In this document: positions 37,821-46,861 of the stretch, in pieces
Position numbering within the stretch: the first letter of the stretch is position 1
How the letters are laid out: each line of letters opens with the position of its first letter
NCBI GenBank assembly: GCA_902614975.1
Contig: CACMND010000004.1
Location: 52,711-116,710, forward strand
Reading direction: 5' to 3'
DNA: 64,000 bases
DNA from: an uncultured Pelagibacteraceae bacterium
GTDB lineage: Bacteria > Pseudomonadota > Alphaproteobacteria > Pelagibacterales > Pelagibacteraceae
Notes under the pieces: model-generated
What the model was told of the DNA's origin: nothing
The model's database searches: none
The model's input: only the letters and a program-made list of their open reading frames with translations
Position numbers and translations under genes: made by a program

Positions 37821-38652
37821 AAGTCACTAAAAATCTATAAAGAAATAAAGTACCAATAACATAAAGAAAAACACCAAATAACCTTTGTGTTTTAACTCTA
37901 TCTAGATCTTGAACTGTTTTTGCTCCAATCCTTGCCATGAAAGTGGTTATTGGAACAAAAATAATAAATGCAGGTATATTAATAAATCCAATACTGAGTG
38001 GGATATCGGCTTTTAACATCAAGCCAGATGTAAAAAATCCAATTGATCCAAATAAAGCTATTATAAATCCAATGGCTGCAGAGCTTCCTATTGCTAAGTT
38101 AATAGGATAACCAAAGTATCTTAGTATGGGAACATTCATCATAGCTCCTGTTATGCCCATAGGAGCAGAAATTAATCCTGACAAAAATCCGAATATTATT
38201 CTAGGTAAAATATTAAATTTTTTATTAATTTTTTTTTTCTTTTCACTTTGTAATAACAAATAAGCTCCAAAAAAGAAAACAACAACAGAAAAAAAGAATA
38301 ATAATGTTTTAGTATTCATCAATGCTGCCATCAATGTTCCAAAGAAAACACCAATAATTACAAATGTCCCATAATTTTTAATAATATTAAAATCAACTGC
38401 ATTATATTTCCTATGAGTTAATACTGAAGCTGTAGCTGTTAAAATTGTTATTGAGAAAGCTGTCCCTACTGATAAATGCATTAAATAATCTTTATCTACA
38501 TTAAATGCCTCAAACACAAAAAATAAAAATGGTACTGATATTAATCCACCACCAATTCCAAAAAATCCTGCAAAAAAACCAACTGGAATAGCAGCAGCCA
38601 TCATTAAAAAAATAAAATAAATATTATTAATCTCTAAAAGTGTATTATTCAA
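37819..38652 (-). CDS. TauE/SafE family membrane exporter
   Basis: Eight- to nine-helix membrane protein of 277 residues of the TauE/SafE (DUF81) family, some of which export sulfite, sulfoacetate or organic anions. Family features are PVGFFAGFFGIGGGLISVPFLFF (about 24-46) and the repeated GLISAPMGITGAMMNVPIL (about 157-175). It overlaps dusA by 8 bp and ends the dctPQM-MCD-dusA operon. A role in organic-acid or sulfite efflux is inferred; the substrate is not readable. Confidence 0.8.
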   Translation of the reverse strand: MNNTLLEINNIYFIFLMMAAAIPVGFFAGFFGIGGGLISVPFLFFVFEAFNVDKDYLMHLSVGTAFSITILTATASVLTHRKYNAVDFNIIKNYGTFVIIGVFFGTLMAALMNTKTLLFFFSVVVFFFGAYLLLQSEKKKKINKKFNILPRIIFGFLSGLISAPMGITGAMMNVPILRYFGYPINLAIGSSAAIGFIIALFGSIGFFTSGLMLKADIPLSIGFINIPAFIIFVPITTFMARIGAKTVQDLDRVKTQRLFGVFLYVIGTLFLYRFLVT

Positions 38653-39646
38653 CTTGACCTGCCGATATACTTTGTGGATGAAATTTTACTTTATCCATTA
38701 TGTGATCAATTTTCTTAACATCGGCATCTCTTACACACATATTTTCACTTAAATATCTTTTCCAAAAACTTGAACCAGTTTGGCCATGAAATAAACCAAG
38801 GGTATGTCTCATAATTTGATTTAATCTTGTACCCTTTTTAATCTCTTCTTTCACATACTCAATTAGTTTCTCAACAACTTGTTGTCTTGTCAAAACTTCA
38901 CTATTGTTAAAAATTTTATTTTCAATATCTGCTAACATGTAAGGGGAATGATAAATTGACCTTCCAATCATAACACCATCTACATTATCTAAATGTTCTT
39001 TGATTTGATCAGTAGACGTTATGCCTCCATTAATTATTATTTCTAAATCTTTAAAATCTTTTTTTAATCTATTTACGTATTCATATTTCAAAGGTGGAAT
39101 ATTTAAATTTTGTTTAGGTGTAAATTTTCCTAACATTGCTTTTCTGGCATGGATTATAAAAGTTTTAACACCTGTTTGTTTTAAAATATTCACAAAATTA
39201 TATAAATTTTCGTATTGATCAACATTGTCATATCCAATTCTAGTTTTAACTGTTACAGGAAGTGTTGTTTTTGAAATCATTTCACTTAGACAATCAGCAA
39301 CAAGATTAGGTTCTTGAATTAAACAAGCACCAAATCTATTTTTCTGAACTTTTTTACTTGGACAACCTAAATTTAAATTTATTTCATCATAACCAAATTC
39401 TTCACCTAAATATGCTGCATTTCCTAATAATATTGGAGAAGAACCACCAAGTTGCAGAGCAACAGGTTTTTCTCTCATATCAAATTCTAATAGTTTCTTT
39501 TTATCTCCTCTATCAATAGCTTCTGAGACAATCATTTCAGTATAGAGAAGAACGTTTTTACTAATAAGTCTTAAGAAAAATCTTTCATGTTTGTCTGTGC
39601 AGTCCATCATTGGAGCAACAGAAACAGTTCTATTTAATCTAAACAT
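38645..39646 (-). CDS. dusA: tRNA-dihydrouridine synthase A
   Basis: FMN enzyme that reduces U20/U20a in the tRNA D-loop. It has 333 residues with SVAPMMDCTDKHERFF (about 9-24), LNLGCPSKKVQKNRFGACL (catalytic Cys near 107) and INGGITS. The DCTDxHxR motif marks the DusA subgroup. It overlaps both neighbours by 8 bp, so this housekeeping gene is embedded in the TRAP/malonyl-CoA decarboxylase operon. Confidence 0.94.
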   Translation of the reverse strand: MFRLNRTVSVAPMMDCTDKHERFFLRLISKNVLLYTEMIVSEAIDRGDKKKLLEFDMREKPVALQLGGSSPILLGNAAYLGEEFGYDEINLNLGCPSKKVQKNRFGACLIQEPNLVADCLSEMISKTTLPVTVKTRIGYDNVDQYENLYNFVNILKQTGVKTFIIHARKAMLGKFTPKQNLNIPPLKYEYVNRLKKDFKDLEIIINGGITSTDQIKEHLDNVDGVMIGRSIYHSPYMLADIENKIFNNSEVLTRQQVVEKLIEYVKEEIKKGTRLNQIMRHTLGLFHGQTGSSFWKRYLSENMCVRDADVKKIDHIMDKVKFHPQSISAGQVE

Positions 39647-40946
39647 ATTTTTTGAGTTTGCTTGATATATTAATTTTTTTTTCGTTTACATACTCTTGAT
39701 GATTTTGCTCAATTTTCCCAAGTTCATATTTGTAATTAACCATGATTCCAAATGACCTTTTAAATCCTACATCAGAAACATTAGCATTAACTACAATATC
39801 GTCAATTTCAGCTCCGTTTTTTAAATGAAACCTGCAAACATCATTAATGGGAAAACCTAGATCATTTTTTTGTACAGCTAAGTAATTTAAAGCAAGTTTT
39901 GTAAGTAAATCTTTATTATCAATAAATTTTCTATCTCCAATTTTAAGATCTAATGATTTTAAAAACTCAACTTTTACAAAATTTTCTTTTTGAACTATTT
40001 CACTAATTTTCTCATTTTCTGAAGATTTTACCCAATCTGCAAAACCTTGCATCGGTGATAAAGTTCCAAAATTTTTTACATCAGGTAACTCTTCTTGTAA
40101 TTCGTATACCACTCTTTTAATTAAAAAGTTACCGAGTGTAACTCTTGATAGTCCCTCTTGACAGTTACTAATTGAATAAAAAGTAGCTGTATCATAATCT
40201 TCTTTTTTTCCATCATTAGGTCTTGTCAACTCTTGAATAGATTTTGCTAATCCTTTCGTTAGTGCAATCTCAACAAAAATTATTGGTTCATCTTCTAATG
40301 CTGGATGAAAATATGCAAAAAATCTTCTATTTTCTCCTAATCTAATTTTCAATTCATTCATATCTTTCATTGAATGAACTTTTTCATATTTTAATAATTT
40401 TTCTAATATTGCAGCTTTTGTATCCCAAGTTATTTTTCTTAATTTTAAAAATCCAGGATTGAACCAATTTTTAAATATATCAATTAAATCATAATCTAAT
40501 TCTTTTAATTCAGGATTTTTCATTAAAAACATTTGTAGATCTTCTCTTAAAGAAACAATCTCTGCTGTCCCATTTGGAGCCATGTTTAGTCTAACAAACA
40601 ATTCTTTTCTAGTTCCAGATGTAATTCTTGATAAATTTAAAATTGACCTACTATTTTTATTTTCTGTATAATCTTTAATTGCATTATCAATATTTGCTGT
40701 ATCAGGTTTATATTTTTCATTTACTTGAAGTAAGAATTTCAATTTATCTTCATGGGATAAATTATGATATCTAAAAAGAATATCTCTTGCTAATGTGATT
40801 CCAAATGCTGCTCCTTTAGATGATAACAGATCATCACATAGCTCAATTAAATCTCTTTTTTTAGAGAATTTTTTTAATGATTTTTTCTCTAAAATTTTTT
40901 GACCAGCATCAGCAATCGTTTCGAATATTCTTTTTATATTTAACAT
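39639..40946 (-). CDS. Malonyl-CoA decarboxylase
   Basis: Converts malonyl-CoA to acetyl-CoA and CO2. It has 435 residues. An N-terminal helical domain (RDLIELCDDLLSSKGAAFGITLARDIL) is followed by the GNAT-like catalytic domain with HPALEDEPIIFVEIALTKGLA (about 233-253), FYSISNCQEGL (about 275-285), TLSPMQGFADW and the C-terminal FHLKNGA. The last segments hold the conserved Ser and His regions of the family. It follows dctM by 15 bp, which ties it to TRAP-imported substrate, most simply malonate. Confidence 0.92.
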   Translation of the reverse strand: MLNIKRIFETIADAGQKILEKKSLKKFSKKRDLIELCDDLLSSKGAAFGITLARDILFRYHNLSHEDKLKFLLQVNEKYKPDTANIDNAIKDYTENKNSRSILNLSRITSGTRKELFVRLNMAPNGTAEIVSLREDLQMFLMKNPELKELDYDLIDIFKNWFNPGFLKLRKITWDTKAAILEKLLKYEKVHSMKDMNELKIRLGENRRFFAYFHPALEDEPIIFVEIALTKGLAKSIQELTRPNDGKKEDYDTATFYSISNCQEGLSRVTLGNFLIKRVVYELQEELPDVKNFGTLSPMQGFADWVKSSENEKISEIVQKENFVKVEFLKSLDLKIGDRKFIDNKDLLTKLALNYLAVQKNDLGFPINDVCRFHLKNGAEIDDIVVNANVSDVGFKRSFGIMVNYKYELGKIEQNHQEYVNEKKINISSKLKKYV

Positions 40947-40961
40947 GGTGTTTTTTATATA

Positions 40962-42293
40962 TTAAAAACCTAAACTTTTACCCATTATTTTGTCAGGTAA
41001 CCAAGTCACAATCTCAGGAAAAATACACAAAATAAGTATAGCTAAAGCCATAATTATCATAAATGGTATAGATCCCTTTAAAATTTCTGACAAACTTACA
41101 TCAGGCGTAATACCCTTAATTATATAAAGGTTTAATCCAACGGGTGGGGTAATGAGACCAATTTCCATGTTAATTGTAAATACAATTGCAAACCAGTACG
41201 GATCAAATCCCAGTTGAGTTATAACTGGCAATAATATTGCTGAAGTCATAACAATAACAGCAACTGGAGGTAAAAAGAAACCTGCAATCAACAGAAATAT
41301 ATTTATTAAAATAAATACTACCCATTTATTAGAGCTCATCTCCACCATGCTTTGAGCTAAGGATTGAGTTACATAAAGTTGTGATAATGTGAAAGCAAAA
41401 AGATAAGAGGCTGCAATGATAAACATTATCATCACACTTTCTTTCATGGAAACTTTAACAATGTTCCATATTTTTTTTGGCTGATAAATTTTGTAGACAA
41501 CAGCAATCAAAACAAAAACTAAAAAGGCTCCAACTCCTGAAGCTTCTGATGGAGTAGCAACACCACCATATAAAACATATAAAACACCAGCAATGATTGC
41601 TAAGAAAGGAAGTATCCTTGGCAGAACTTCAATTTTTTCTTTGAAAGTTGGAGGTGTTCTATTCTTTAGAGCTTTAGCAGAGTCTTTATCAATAAAGTAA
41701 CTGTGTATCAGCGCCCAGATAGCGAACATACCTGCAAGCATAAATCCTGGTATCAATCCGCTTAAAAATAATCTTCCAATAGATGTTCCAGTTGCAATTC
41801 CATAAACAATTAAAACAATACTTGGAGGAATTAATACTCCTAAAGTTCCACCGGCTGCTATGGTTCCTGTTGCAATTTGATCTGAGTATCCTCTTTTTCT
41901 CATTTCAGGAATTCCCATAGTGCCAATTGCAGCACATGTTGCTGGACTTGATCCACTTAGTGCAGCAAAGATTGAACAAGCTCCTATATTAGAAATAACC
42001 AAACCACCAGGCACCCTCCATAACCATCTGTCCAATCCTGTATATAAATCTTTTCCTGCTGGAGAATTAGCTACTGCCATTCCCATTAAAATAAACATTG
42101 GTATTGAAAGCAGAACAAATGAATTTAAACCTGCATAGAAAGTTTCGGCAAAAACATCTAACATTTGAAAACCTTCGAATGCAACTAAAAGAGCTATTGA
42201 TACAAAGCTTAAACCAAAAGCAATTGGTATTCCGGAAAATAATACTATCAAAGTAAAAACAGCAACGATTATTGCAATTATTAATGGATCCAT
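40962..42293 (-). CDS. dctM: TRAP transporter large permease DctM
   Basis: Twelve-helix channel subunit of a sodium-driven TRAP transporter. It has 443 residues with family motifs GIPIAFGLSFVSIALL (N-terminus), FVLLSIPMFILMGMAVANSPAGKDL, GTMGIPEMRKRGYSDQIATGTIAAGGTLGVLIPPSI and the C-terminal MEIGLITPPVGLNLYI. It shares one base with dctQ (TAATG). Specific substrate cannot be read from the permease; the neighbouring malonyl-CoA decarboxylase suggests malonate or a related dicarboxylate. Confidence 0.95.
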   Translation of the reverse strand: MDPLIIAIIVAVFTLIVLFSGIPIAFGLSFVSIALLVAFEGFQMLDVFAETFYAGLNSFVLLSIPMFILMGMAVANSPAGKDLYTGLDRWLWRVPGGLVISNIGACSIFAALSGSSPATCAAIGTMGIPEMRKRGYSDQIATGTIAAGGTLGVLIPPSIVLIVYGIATGTSIGRLFLSGLIPGFMLAGMFAIWALIHSYFIDKDSAKALKNRTPPTFKEKIEVLPRILPFLAIIAGVLYVLYGGVATPSEASGVGAFLVFVLIAVVYKIYQPKKIWNIVKVSMKESVMIMFIIAASYLFAFTLSQLYVTQSLAQSMVEMSSNKWVVFILINIFLLIAGFFLPPVAVIVMTSAILLPVITQLGFDPYWFAIVFTINMEIGLITPPVGLNLYIIKGITPDVSLSEILKGSIPFMIIMALAILILCIFPEIVTWLPDKIMGKSLGF

Positions 42294-42787
42294 TAGTTAG
42301 AATCCTTTTCGTCTGTAAGCTTAATAATTTCTGCTATATATTGTAAGATCATTAATGCAGCACCTATCATCATTGAAGAATATGGAACCCACAATGGAGG
42401 ATCCCAAACCGTTCCTGTTGAGTAATTTTTAGTAAACGCTTCCTCAACCATTAAAAAACCAAAATAGAATAAAATTAAAAAGAATAATAAACTGACTAAG
42501 GAAGTAAAAATTTTAAGTCTTAATATATTTTTTTTTGATAAAAAATCATAAATCCACTCCATACTCACATGAGCTTTTTCACTTAAAACATATGCACTTC
42601 CAATAAATGTTGAAGCAACTAGAAGCATTGTAACTAGCTCAGTTTGCCATGTTATTGCTCTTTGAAAAAAGTATCTTTCAAAAACTAATTCTACAATTAC
42701 AAGAATTGATAAGAGTAAAGCTAATACAGCAAAAGCTCCACAAGCTCTTGCAACATAATCACAAAATTTTAAGTATTTTTCTTTCAT
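42293..42787 (-). CDS. dctQ: TRAP transporter small permease DctQ
   Basis: Four-helix small membrane subunit (164 residues) with the WQTELVTMLLVASTFIGSAYVLSEKAHVSMEWIYDFL core typical of DctQ. Its ATG lies immediately after the U-run of an intrinsic terminator-like hairpin, so it is expressed only from transcripts that read through from dctP. Confidence 0.92.
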   Translation of the reverse strand: MKEKYLKFCDYVARACGAFAVLALLLSILVIVELVFERYFFQRAITWQTELVTMLLVASTFIGSAYVLSEKAHVSMEWIYDFLSKKNILRLKIFTSLVSLLFFLILFYFGFLMVEEAFTKNYSTGTVWDPPLWVPYSSMMIGAALMILQYIAEIIKLTDEKDSN

Positions 42788-42824
42788 AAAAAAAACCCCT
42801 ACTTACTGAGAATAAATAGGGGTT
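42788..42824 (-). terminator. Intrinsic terminator/attenuator between dctP and dctQ
   Basis: On the minus strand AACCCCTA pairs perfectly with TAGGGGTT (8 bp, 15-nt loop) and is followed by eight T that run directly into the dctQ ATG. It is 14 nt after the dctP stop. This should end most transcripts after dctP, giving binding protein in excess over permease. The same stem on the plus strand has no U-run. Confidence 0.85.
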
Positions 42825-42838
42825 CTTTATATATTATT

Positions 42839-43849
42839 TTATTTAACTGCTAAAGCCATTTCCATTAGCTTATCGCCACCTGGAACTTTTTCAGCAAAAG
42901 CTTTATGAGATGATTTTATTGCAATATCAACCCATGCAGCATGATCATCAGCATCCATATACACTAATTTAACACCTGCAGCTTTGTATGCTTCCTCAAA
43001 CTTTTTATCTAAGTTTTCTACTTGAGCTGTCATATATTTCTCAGCAACTTTTCCTGCTTTCATTAAAGCCACTTGCTGGCTTGAATTTAATGCATTGTAG
43101 CTTTTCTTAGACATTAAAATTGGCTCATACATAAACCATAAACCAAATTTTCCTGGAGGAGTTGCACATTTCACTTGTTCGTAAATTTTGTAACTTACAA
43201 AACTTCCTGAACTAGTATTTGCACCTGTTAATACACCAGTTTGTAATCCAGTATAAATTTCAGATGATGGCATACTTTGAATACCTGCACCAGCAGCTTC
43301 TAACATTTGGTTGAAAGCTTTTCCTGCAGCTCTCATCACTTGTCCTTTAGCATCACTTGGATTCTTGATACATTTAGTTTTTGATGCGAAACCACCACCT
43401 AACCATGCATCAGATAGTACTACAACACCAGCATCACTGATTATTTTTTTAATCTCTGTCATCATTGGACCTTTGTTAAATCTCAATGCATGCTCATGAT
43501 TTTTTACAGTTCCTGGCATTAATGTAGCATCAAACTCTGGATGGAATTTTGATGCATAAGCTAATGGGAAAGCAGAAATATCTAATTGACCTGTGGTCAT
43601 AGGCTTCCACTGTTCTTTTGGCTTATAAAGTGACTTAGCTGGATAAATTCTAATTTCTAAATCAACGTTTGCTTTTTTTACTTCATCAGCAATAATTTGC
43701 ACCATTTCATGACGAGGGTCAAAAGAGCCATCAGCTCTTGGTGTTCCTGGCCATTGGTGACTTGCTTTTAATGTAACTGCATATGCAGATCCTACTATTG
43801 AAAAAGCTATAATTATTGAAGACAAATATAATGTTATTTTTTTTAACAT
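42839..43849 (-). CDS. dctP: TRAP transporter periplasmic binding protein DctP
   Basis: Periplasmic solute receptor of the TRAP system, 336 residues. An N-terminal signal peptide (KKITLYLSSIIIAFSIVGSAYA, cleavage near 24) is followed by the mature part VTLKASHQWPG. The conserved Arg that clamps carboxylates fits GQVMRAAG (about 170). AGGGG at 43860-43856 is a clear Shine-Dalgarno. Transcription starts from a strong-looking promoter interlocked with that of the divergent CoA-transferase, and a terminator follows. The ligand is inferred as malonate or another dicarboxylate. Confidence 0.93.
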   Translation of the reverse strand: MLKKITLYLSSIIIAFSIVGSAYAVTLKASHQWPGTPRADGSFDPRHEMVQIIADEVKKANVDLEIRIYPAKSLYKPKEQWKPMTTGQLDISAFPLAYASKFHPEFDATLMPGTVKNHEHALRFNKGPMMTEIKKIISDAGVVVLSDAWLGGGFASKTKCIKNPSDAKGQVMRAAGKAFNQMLEAAGAGIQSMPSSEIYTGLQTGVLTGANTSSGSFVSYKIYEQVKCATPPGKFGLWFMYEPILMSKKSYNALNSSQQVALMKAGKVAEKYMTAQVENLDKKFEEAYKAAGVKLVYMDADDHAAWVDIAIKSSHKAFAEKVPGGDKLMEMALAVK

Positions 43850-43879
43850 AGTTTTCCCCTTTTTATTTATAATGATGAT

Positions 43880-43908
43880 ATTAAATTGAACTTGAGCAGA
43901 AGAGTCAA
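43880..43908 (-). promoter_or_regulatory. Promoter of dctP operon
   Basis: TTGACT (43908-43903) and TTTAAT (43885-43880) with a 17-nt spacer, each one mismatch from the sigma70 consensus. A start near 43873 gives a leader of about 24 nt carrying the AGGGG Shine-Dalgarno. It overlaps the opposite-strand promoter almost completely. Confidence 0.7.
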
Positions 43909-43914
43909 TATAAG
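43886..43914 (+). promoter_or_regulatory. Promoter of the divergent CoA-transferase gene
   Basis: TTGAAC (43886-43891) and TATAAG (43909-43914) with a 17-nt spacer. The -35 directly abuts the dctP -10, and its -10 directly abuts the dctP -35. The start would be near 43921, about 11 nt before the ATG at 43932. Confidence 0.65.
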
Positions 43915-43931
43915 GAAATGACGTACTTATT

Positions 43932-45074
43932 ATGGATGGTCCTTTAAAAAATTTATTAGTTGTTGATCTTACTAGGGTTTTAGTAGGTCCATATTGTACA
44001 ATGATCCTATCTGATCTCGGTGCACGTGTAATTAAAGTAGAAGCGCCAGAAATTGGTGATGATTCAAGAAAATTTGGACCCTTTGTTAAAGATTATTCCG
44101 CATACTTTATGTCACTGAATAGAGGAAAAGAAAGTATTGCACTTAATTTAAAAAATGAAGATGACAAAAAAATCTTTGATAAAATTTTAGCAAAAGCAGA
44201 TATTTTAGTAGAAAATTTTAAACCAGGTACTTTGGAAAAATGGGGATATGGTTGGAAAGATGTAAGCAAAAAATATCCAAAATTAATATATGCATCTGCA
44301 TCTGGTTTCGGTCAGACTGGACCTTTAAAAGAATTGCCGGCTTATGACATGGTAGTTCAAGGGATGGGAGGACTGATGAGTGTTACAGGTCATCCAAATA
44401 GTGAACCAACAAGAGTTGGAACCTCAATTGGCGATATTACAGCAGGTCTTTTTACTGCGATTGGAATTAACGCAGCTTTGTATGATAGACAAAAAACAGG
44501 TAAAGGAATGTTTATAGATGTTTCTATGTTAGACTGCCAAATTGCAATTTTGGAAAATGCAATTGCAAGATATTTGTCTAAGAATGAAATTCCTAAACCT
44601 ATGGGATCTAGACATCCTTCGATTGCTCCATTTGAGGCATTTAAAACAAAAGATAGTTATATAATTATTGCTGCAGGTAACGACAAATTATACGAAAAAC
44701 TTTGTGAAGTATTAGGAATACCTGAGATGGTGAATGATAAAAGATTTAATACCAATTCACTCAGATGTGAAAATATGAATGAACTAAAATCAATTTTTGA
44801 AGATAAACTTTCTTCAAAAAATACTTCTGAATGGGTAAGTGAAATGGAAAAATTAAAGATACCTTGTGGGCCGATATTTAATATTAAAGAAGCGGTAGAA
44901 AATCCTCAAGTTGAAGCAAGAAACATGATTGTTAAAGCCTATCATAAAGTGGTTGGTGATTTTAGATTAGCAGGCAATCCTATAAAAATGTCTTCATACG
45001 AGGATAAAAGTACTAGAGGGGATATTCCTGATCTTGATGAACACAGGGAAAAAATATTAAAAGAGTTTTCTTAA
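43932..45074 (+). CDS. Class III (CaiB/BaiF) CoA-transferase, possible malonate/dicarboxylate CoA-transferase
   Basis: Family III CoA-transferase of 380 residues. Motifs are VVDLTRVLVGPYCTMILSDLGARVIKVEAP (about 9-38), LNRGKESIALNLK, ADILVENFKPGTLEKWG and the region with the catalytic Asp, RVGTSIGDITAGL (about 157-169). The family includes formyl-CoA and succinyl-CoA:glutarate CoA-transferases. Placed opposite dctPQM and malonyl-CoA decarboxylase with an interlocked promoter, it may activate the imported acid using succinyl-CoA or acetyl-CoA. No malonyl-CoA synthetase (MatB) is seen here. Its stop abuts the convergent rpoZ stop. Confidence 0.85.
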   Translation: MDGPLKNLLVVDLTRVLVGPYCTMILSDLGARVIKVEAPEIGDDSRKFGPFVKDYSAYFMSLNRGKESIALNLKNEDDKKIFDKILAKADILVENFKPGTLEKWGYGWKDVSKKYPKLIYASASGFGQTGPLKELPAYDMVVQGMGGLMSVTGHPNSEPTRVGTSIGDITAGLFTAIGINAALYDRQKTGKGMFIDVSMLDCQIAILENAIARYLSKNEIPKPMGSRHPSIAPFEAFKTKDSYIIIAAGNDKLYEKLCEVLGIPEMVNDKRFNTNSLRCENMNELKSIFEDKLSSKNTSEWVSEMEKLKIPCGPIFNIKEAVENPQVEARNMIVKAYHKVVGDFRLAGNPIKMSSYEDKSTRGDIPDLDEHREKILKEFS

Positions 45075-45602
45075 TTAAGAATTGTTTTCTTCTTCGTTTA
45101 CGTTGTCTGAAACTTGTTCTTCTGCTTCAGAGACTTGATCTAACGAAACGTCATCACTTTCTTCAGCCTCGCTTGAAGTTTCTACATTAACATCAGGTTG
45201 AGCAGATGGTGATAGTTCAGCAAGATCTTCTTTTGAAACTTGAATTTTTTCAGGAGTTTTCCTAGCTCTTTTAGAAGGTAGAATTGGGACACCACTTTTT
45301 GAAATTTCACCTTTATATAAATTTTCAAAATCATCGCCTATATCTTCATCTTCTTCAGCAGTATCATCAATTTGTTCTACATGTTTTCTAAGTTTGTAAA
45401 CTGCTGCTTCAGTTAAATCTGGAACTTTAATTGTTTCTTCAGCTATTTCTCTTAAAGCAATAACTGTGTGCTTGTCGTTATCTCTGTCTAATGTAGGTTC
45501 AATTCCTGAATTAAGTTGAGTAGCTCTTTCTTTAGCAACCAAAACTAATTCATAAGGGCTATCTACTTTATCTATGCAGTCTTCAACGGTAACTCTTGCC
45601 AT
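45075..45602 (-). CDS. rpoZ: RNA polymerase omega subunit with long acidic tail
   Basis: Omega assists RNA polymerase assembly. The first 75 residues match the family: [30 protein letters not shown], then [15 protein letters not shown]. The remaining 100 residues (about 76-175) are an acidic, low-complexity tail rich in Glu, Asp, Ser and Val; E. coli omega has 91 residues in all. Tails exist in Alphaproteobacteria but this one is long. It follows the MFS gene by 42 bp and its stop touches the CoA-transferase stop. Confidence 0.93.
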   Translation of the reverse strand: MARVTVEDCIDKVDSPYELVLVAKERATQLNSGIEPTLDRDNDKHTVIALREIAEETIKVPDLTEAAVYKLRKHVEQIDDTAEEDEDIGDDFENLYKGEISKSGVPILPSKRARKTPEKIQVSKEDLAELSPSAQPDVNVETSSEAEESDDVSLDQVSEAEEQVSDNVNEEENNS

Positions 45603-45644
45603 GGGCGATTAAATATACTCCAAGATGAACAAAATCAAGTATTT

Positions 45645-46853
45645 TTATACTAAAATTGGATTTAATTTTTTTCTAACTAAAAAAAGAAGAATAAAAGAAA
45701 TAAGTATATAAAGTGCAGATATTATAGCAATTTTCTCAATTGAAAATCCAATATCAATTAAAATACCAAAAAGAGCAGTTCCAAAAGCTGTTGAAAAAAC
45801 CATAAGTGCAGTGGTCAAAGCTTTAATAGATCCAATATGCTTTACACCATAAACCTCAGCCCAAGTGGAAGATCCCAAAACGTTTGCCAAACCATTTGAT
45901 ATTCCAATTAAACCTAAAAATATAAATGCAGTAAATTGTGCATCAAAATAAATAATTACAAAAGTCGATAGAAATAAAGGAATATTCATAAAAATTAAAA
46001 GTTTTCGACTTGTGAATTTATCAATTAAAAAACCAGATATTAAAAGTGTAATTACTGAAAATACTGAATAAGACATAAAAGATTGAGCAATTACAAATGG
46101 TCCCCAATTTTTTGACCCAGTAATAAATGACTGATAAACAAATACACCAGTTGCAATCCAAGGCATGGCCAGCATATTCATGCTCACTATATAAAATTTA
46201 TAATCTTTTATTACTTCAATTCTTTTCCATTGCTTAATATTTTCCTCTTTAAATTCCTCACCTCCTGTGCTTTCTCTTGTATCAAGTTTAACAGTTCGAA
46301 CTAAAAAGAATGATGCAATCGGTAAAGATATTAAAATTAATAAAGCAATTACTGTCCAAATATTTTGCCAAGTTGTTAATGACAACAAAAATACCATTAA
46401 AACAGGTAAAATAAATTCAGCACTAGATAAACCAAACCAGCAAATACTTAATGCCCTACCCCTTGATTTTGTAAAATATCTTGAAACTGTTGTTGTTGCA
46501 GTATGAGACATCATTCCTTGACCTGAAAATCTCATTAAAAAAATTGCAATGAATAAAAAAACTATTGATGAAATTTTTGAAAAGAAAAAACAAGAAAACG
46601 ATAAAAGTAATGTTACATAGATTGCAAATCGGAAAATATTTATATCATCAATTTTCTTTCCAACCCAAATAAGTAATAAACTACTGCACAATGTTGCAGA
46701 TGCATATATTGAGCCAAATTGTCCATGAGTTATAGAGAGTGTCTCTCTAATGCTTGTATTGAATATTCCAAGAAAAAAACTCTGTCCAAAGCTTGAAAAA
46801 AATGTAAATATAAATCCAAATACAATTACTTTTAAACTTAAATTTTTAAACAT
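45645..46853 (-). CDS. Major facilitator superfamily transporter
   Basis: A 402-residue MFS carrier with about twelve hydrophobic helices and a central cytosolic loop near 195-215 (DTRESTGGEEFKEENIKQWK). The motif-A-like WVGKKIDDINIFR follows helix 2, and SGFLIDKFTSRKLLIF follows helix 8. Substrate unknown. It starts only 8 bp from the divergent dehydrogenase gene, so the two may be a transporter-enzyme pair sharing a control region, perhaps for a short hydroxyacid. Confidence 0.85.
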   Translation of the reverse strand: MFKNLSLKVIVFGFIFTFFSSFGQSFFLGIFNTSIRETLSITHGQFGSIYASATLCSSLLLIWVGKKIDDINIFRFAIYVTLLLSFSCFFFSKISSIVFLFIAIFLMRFSGQGMMSHTATTTVSRYFTKSRGRALSICWFGLSSAEFILPVLMVFLLSLTTWQNIWTVIALLILISLPIASFFLVRTVKLDTRESTGGEEFKEENIKQWKRIEVIKDYKFYIVSMNMLAMPWIATGVFVYQSFITGSKNWGPFVIAQSFMSYSVFSVITLLISGFLIDKFTSRKLLIFMNIPLFLSTFVIIYFDAQFTAFIFLGLIGISNGLANVLGSSTWAEVYGVKHIGSIKALTTALMVFSTAFGTALFGILIDIGFSIEKIAIISALYILISFILLFLVRKKLNPILV

Positions 46854-46861
46854 AAAAAAAT

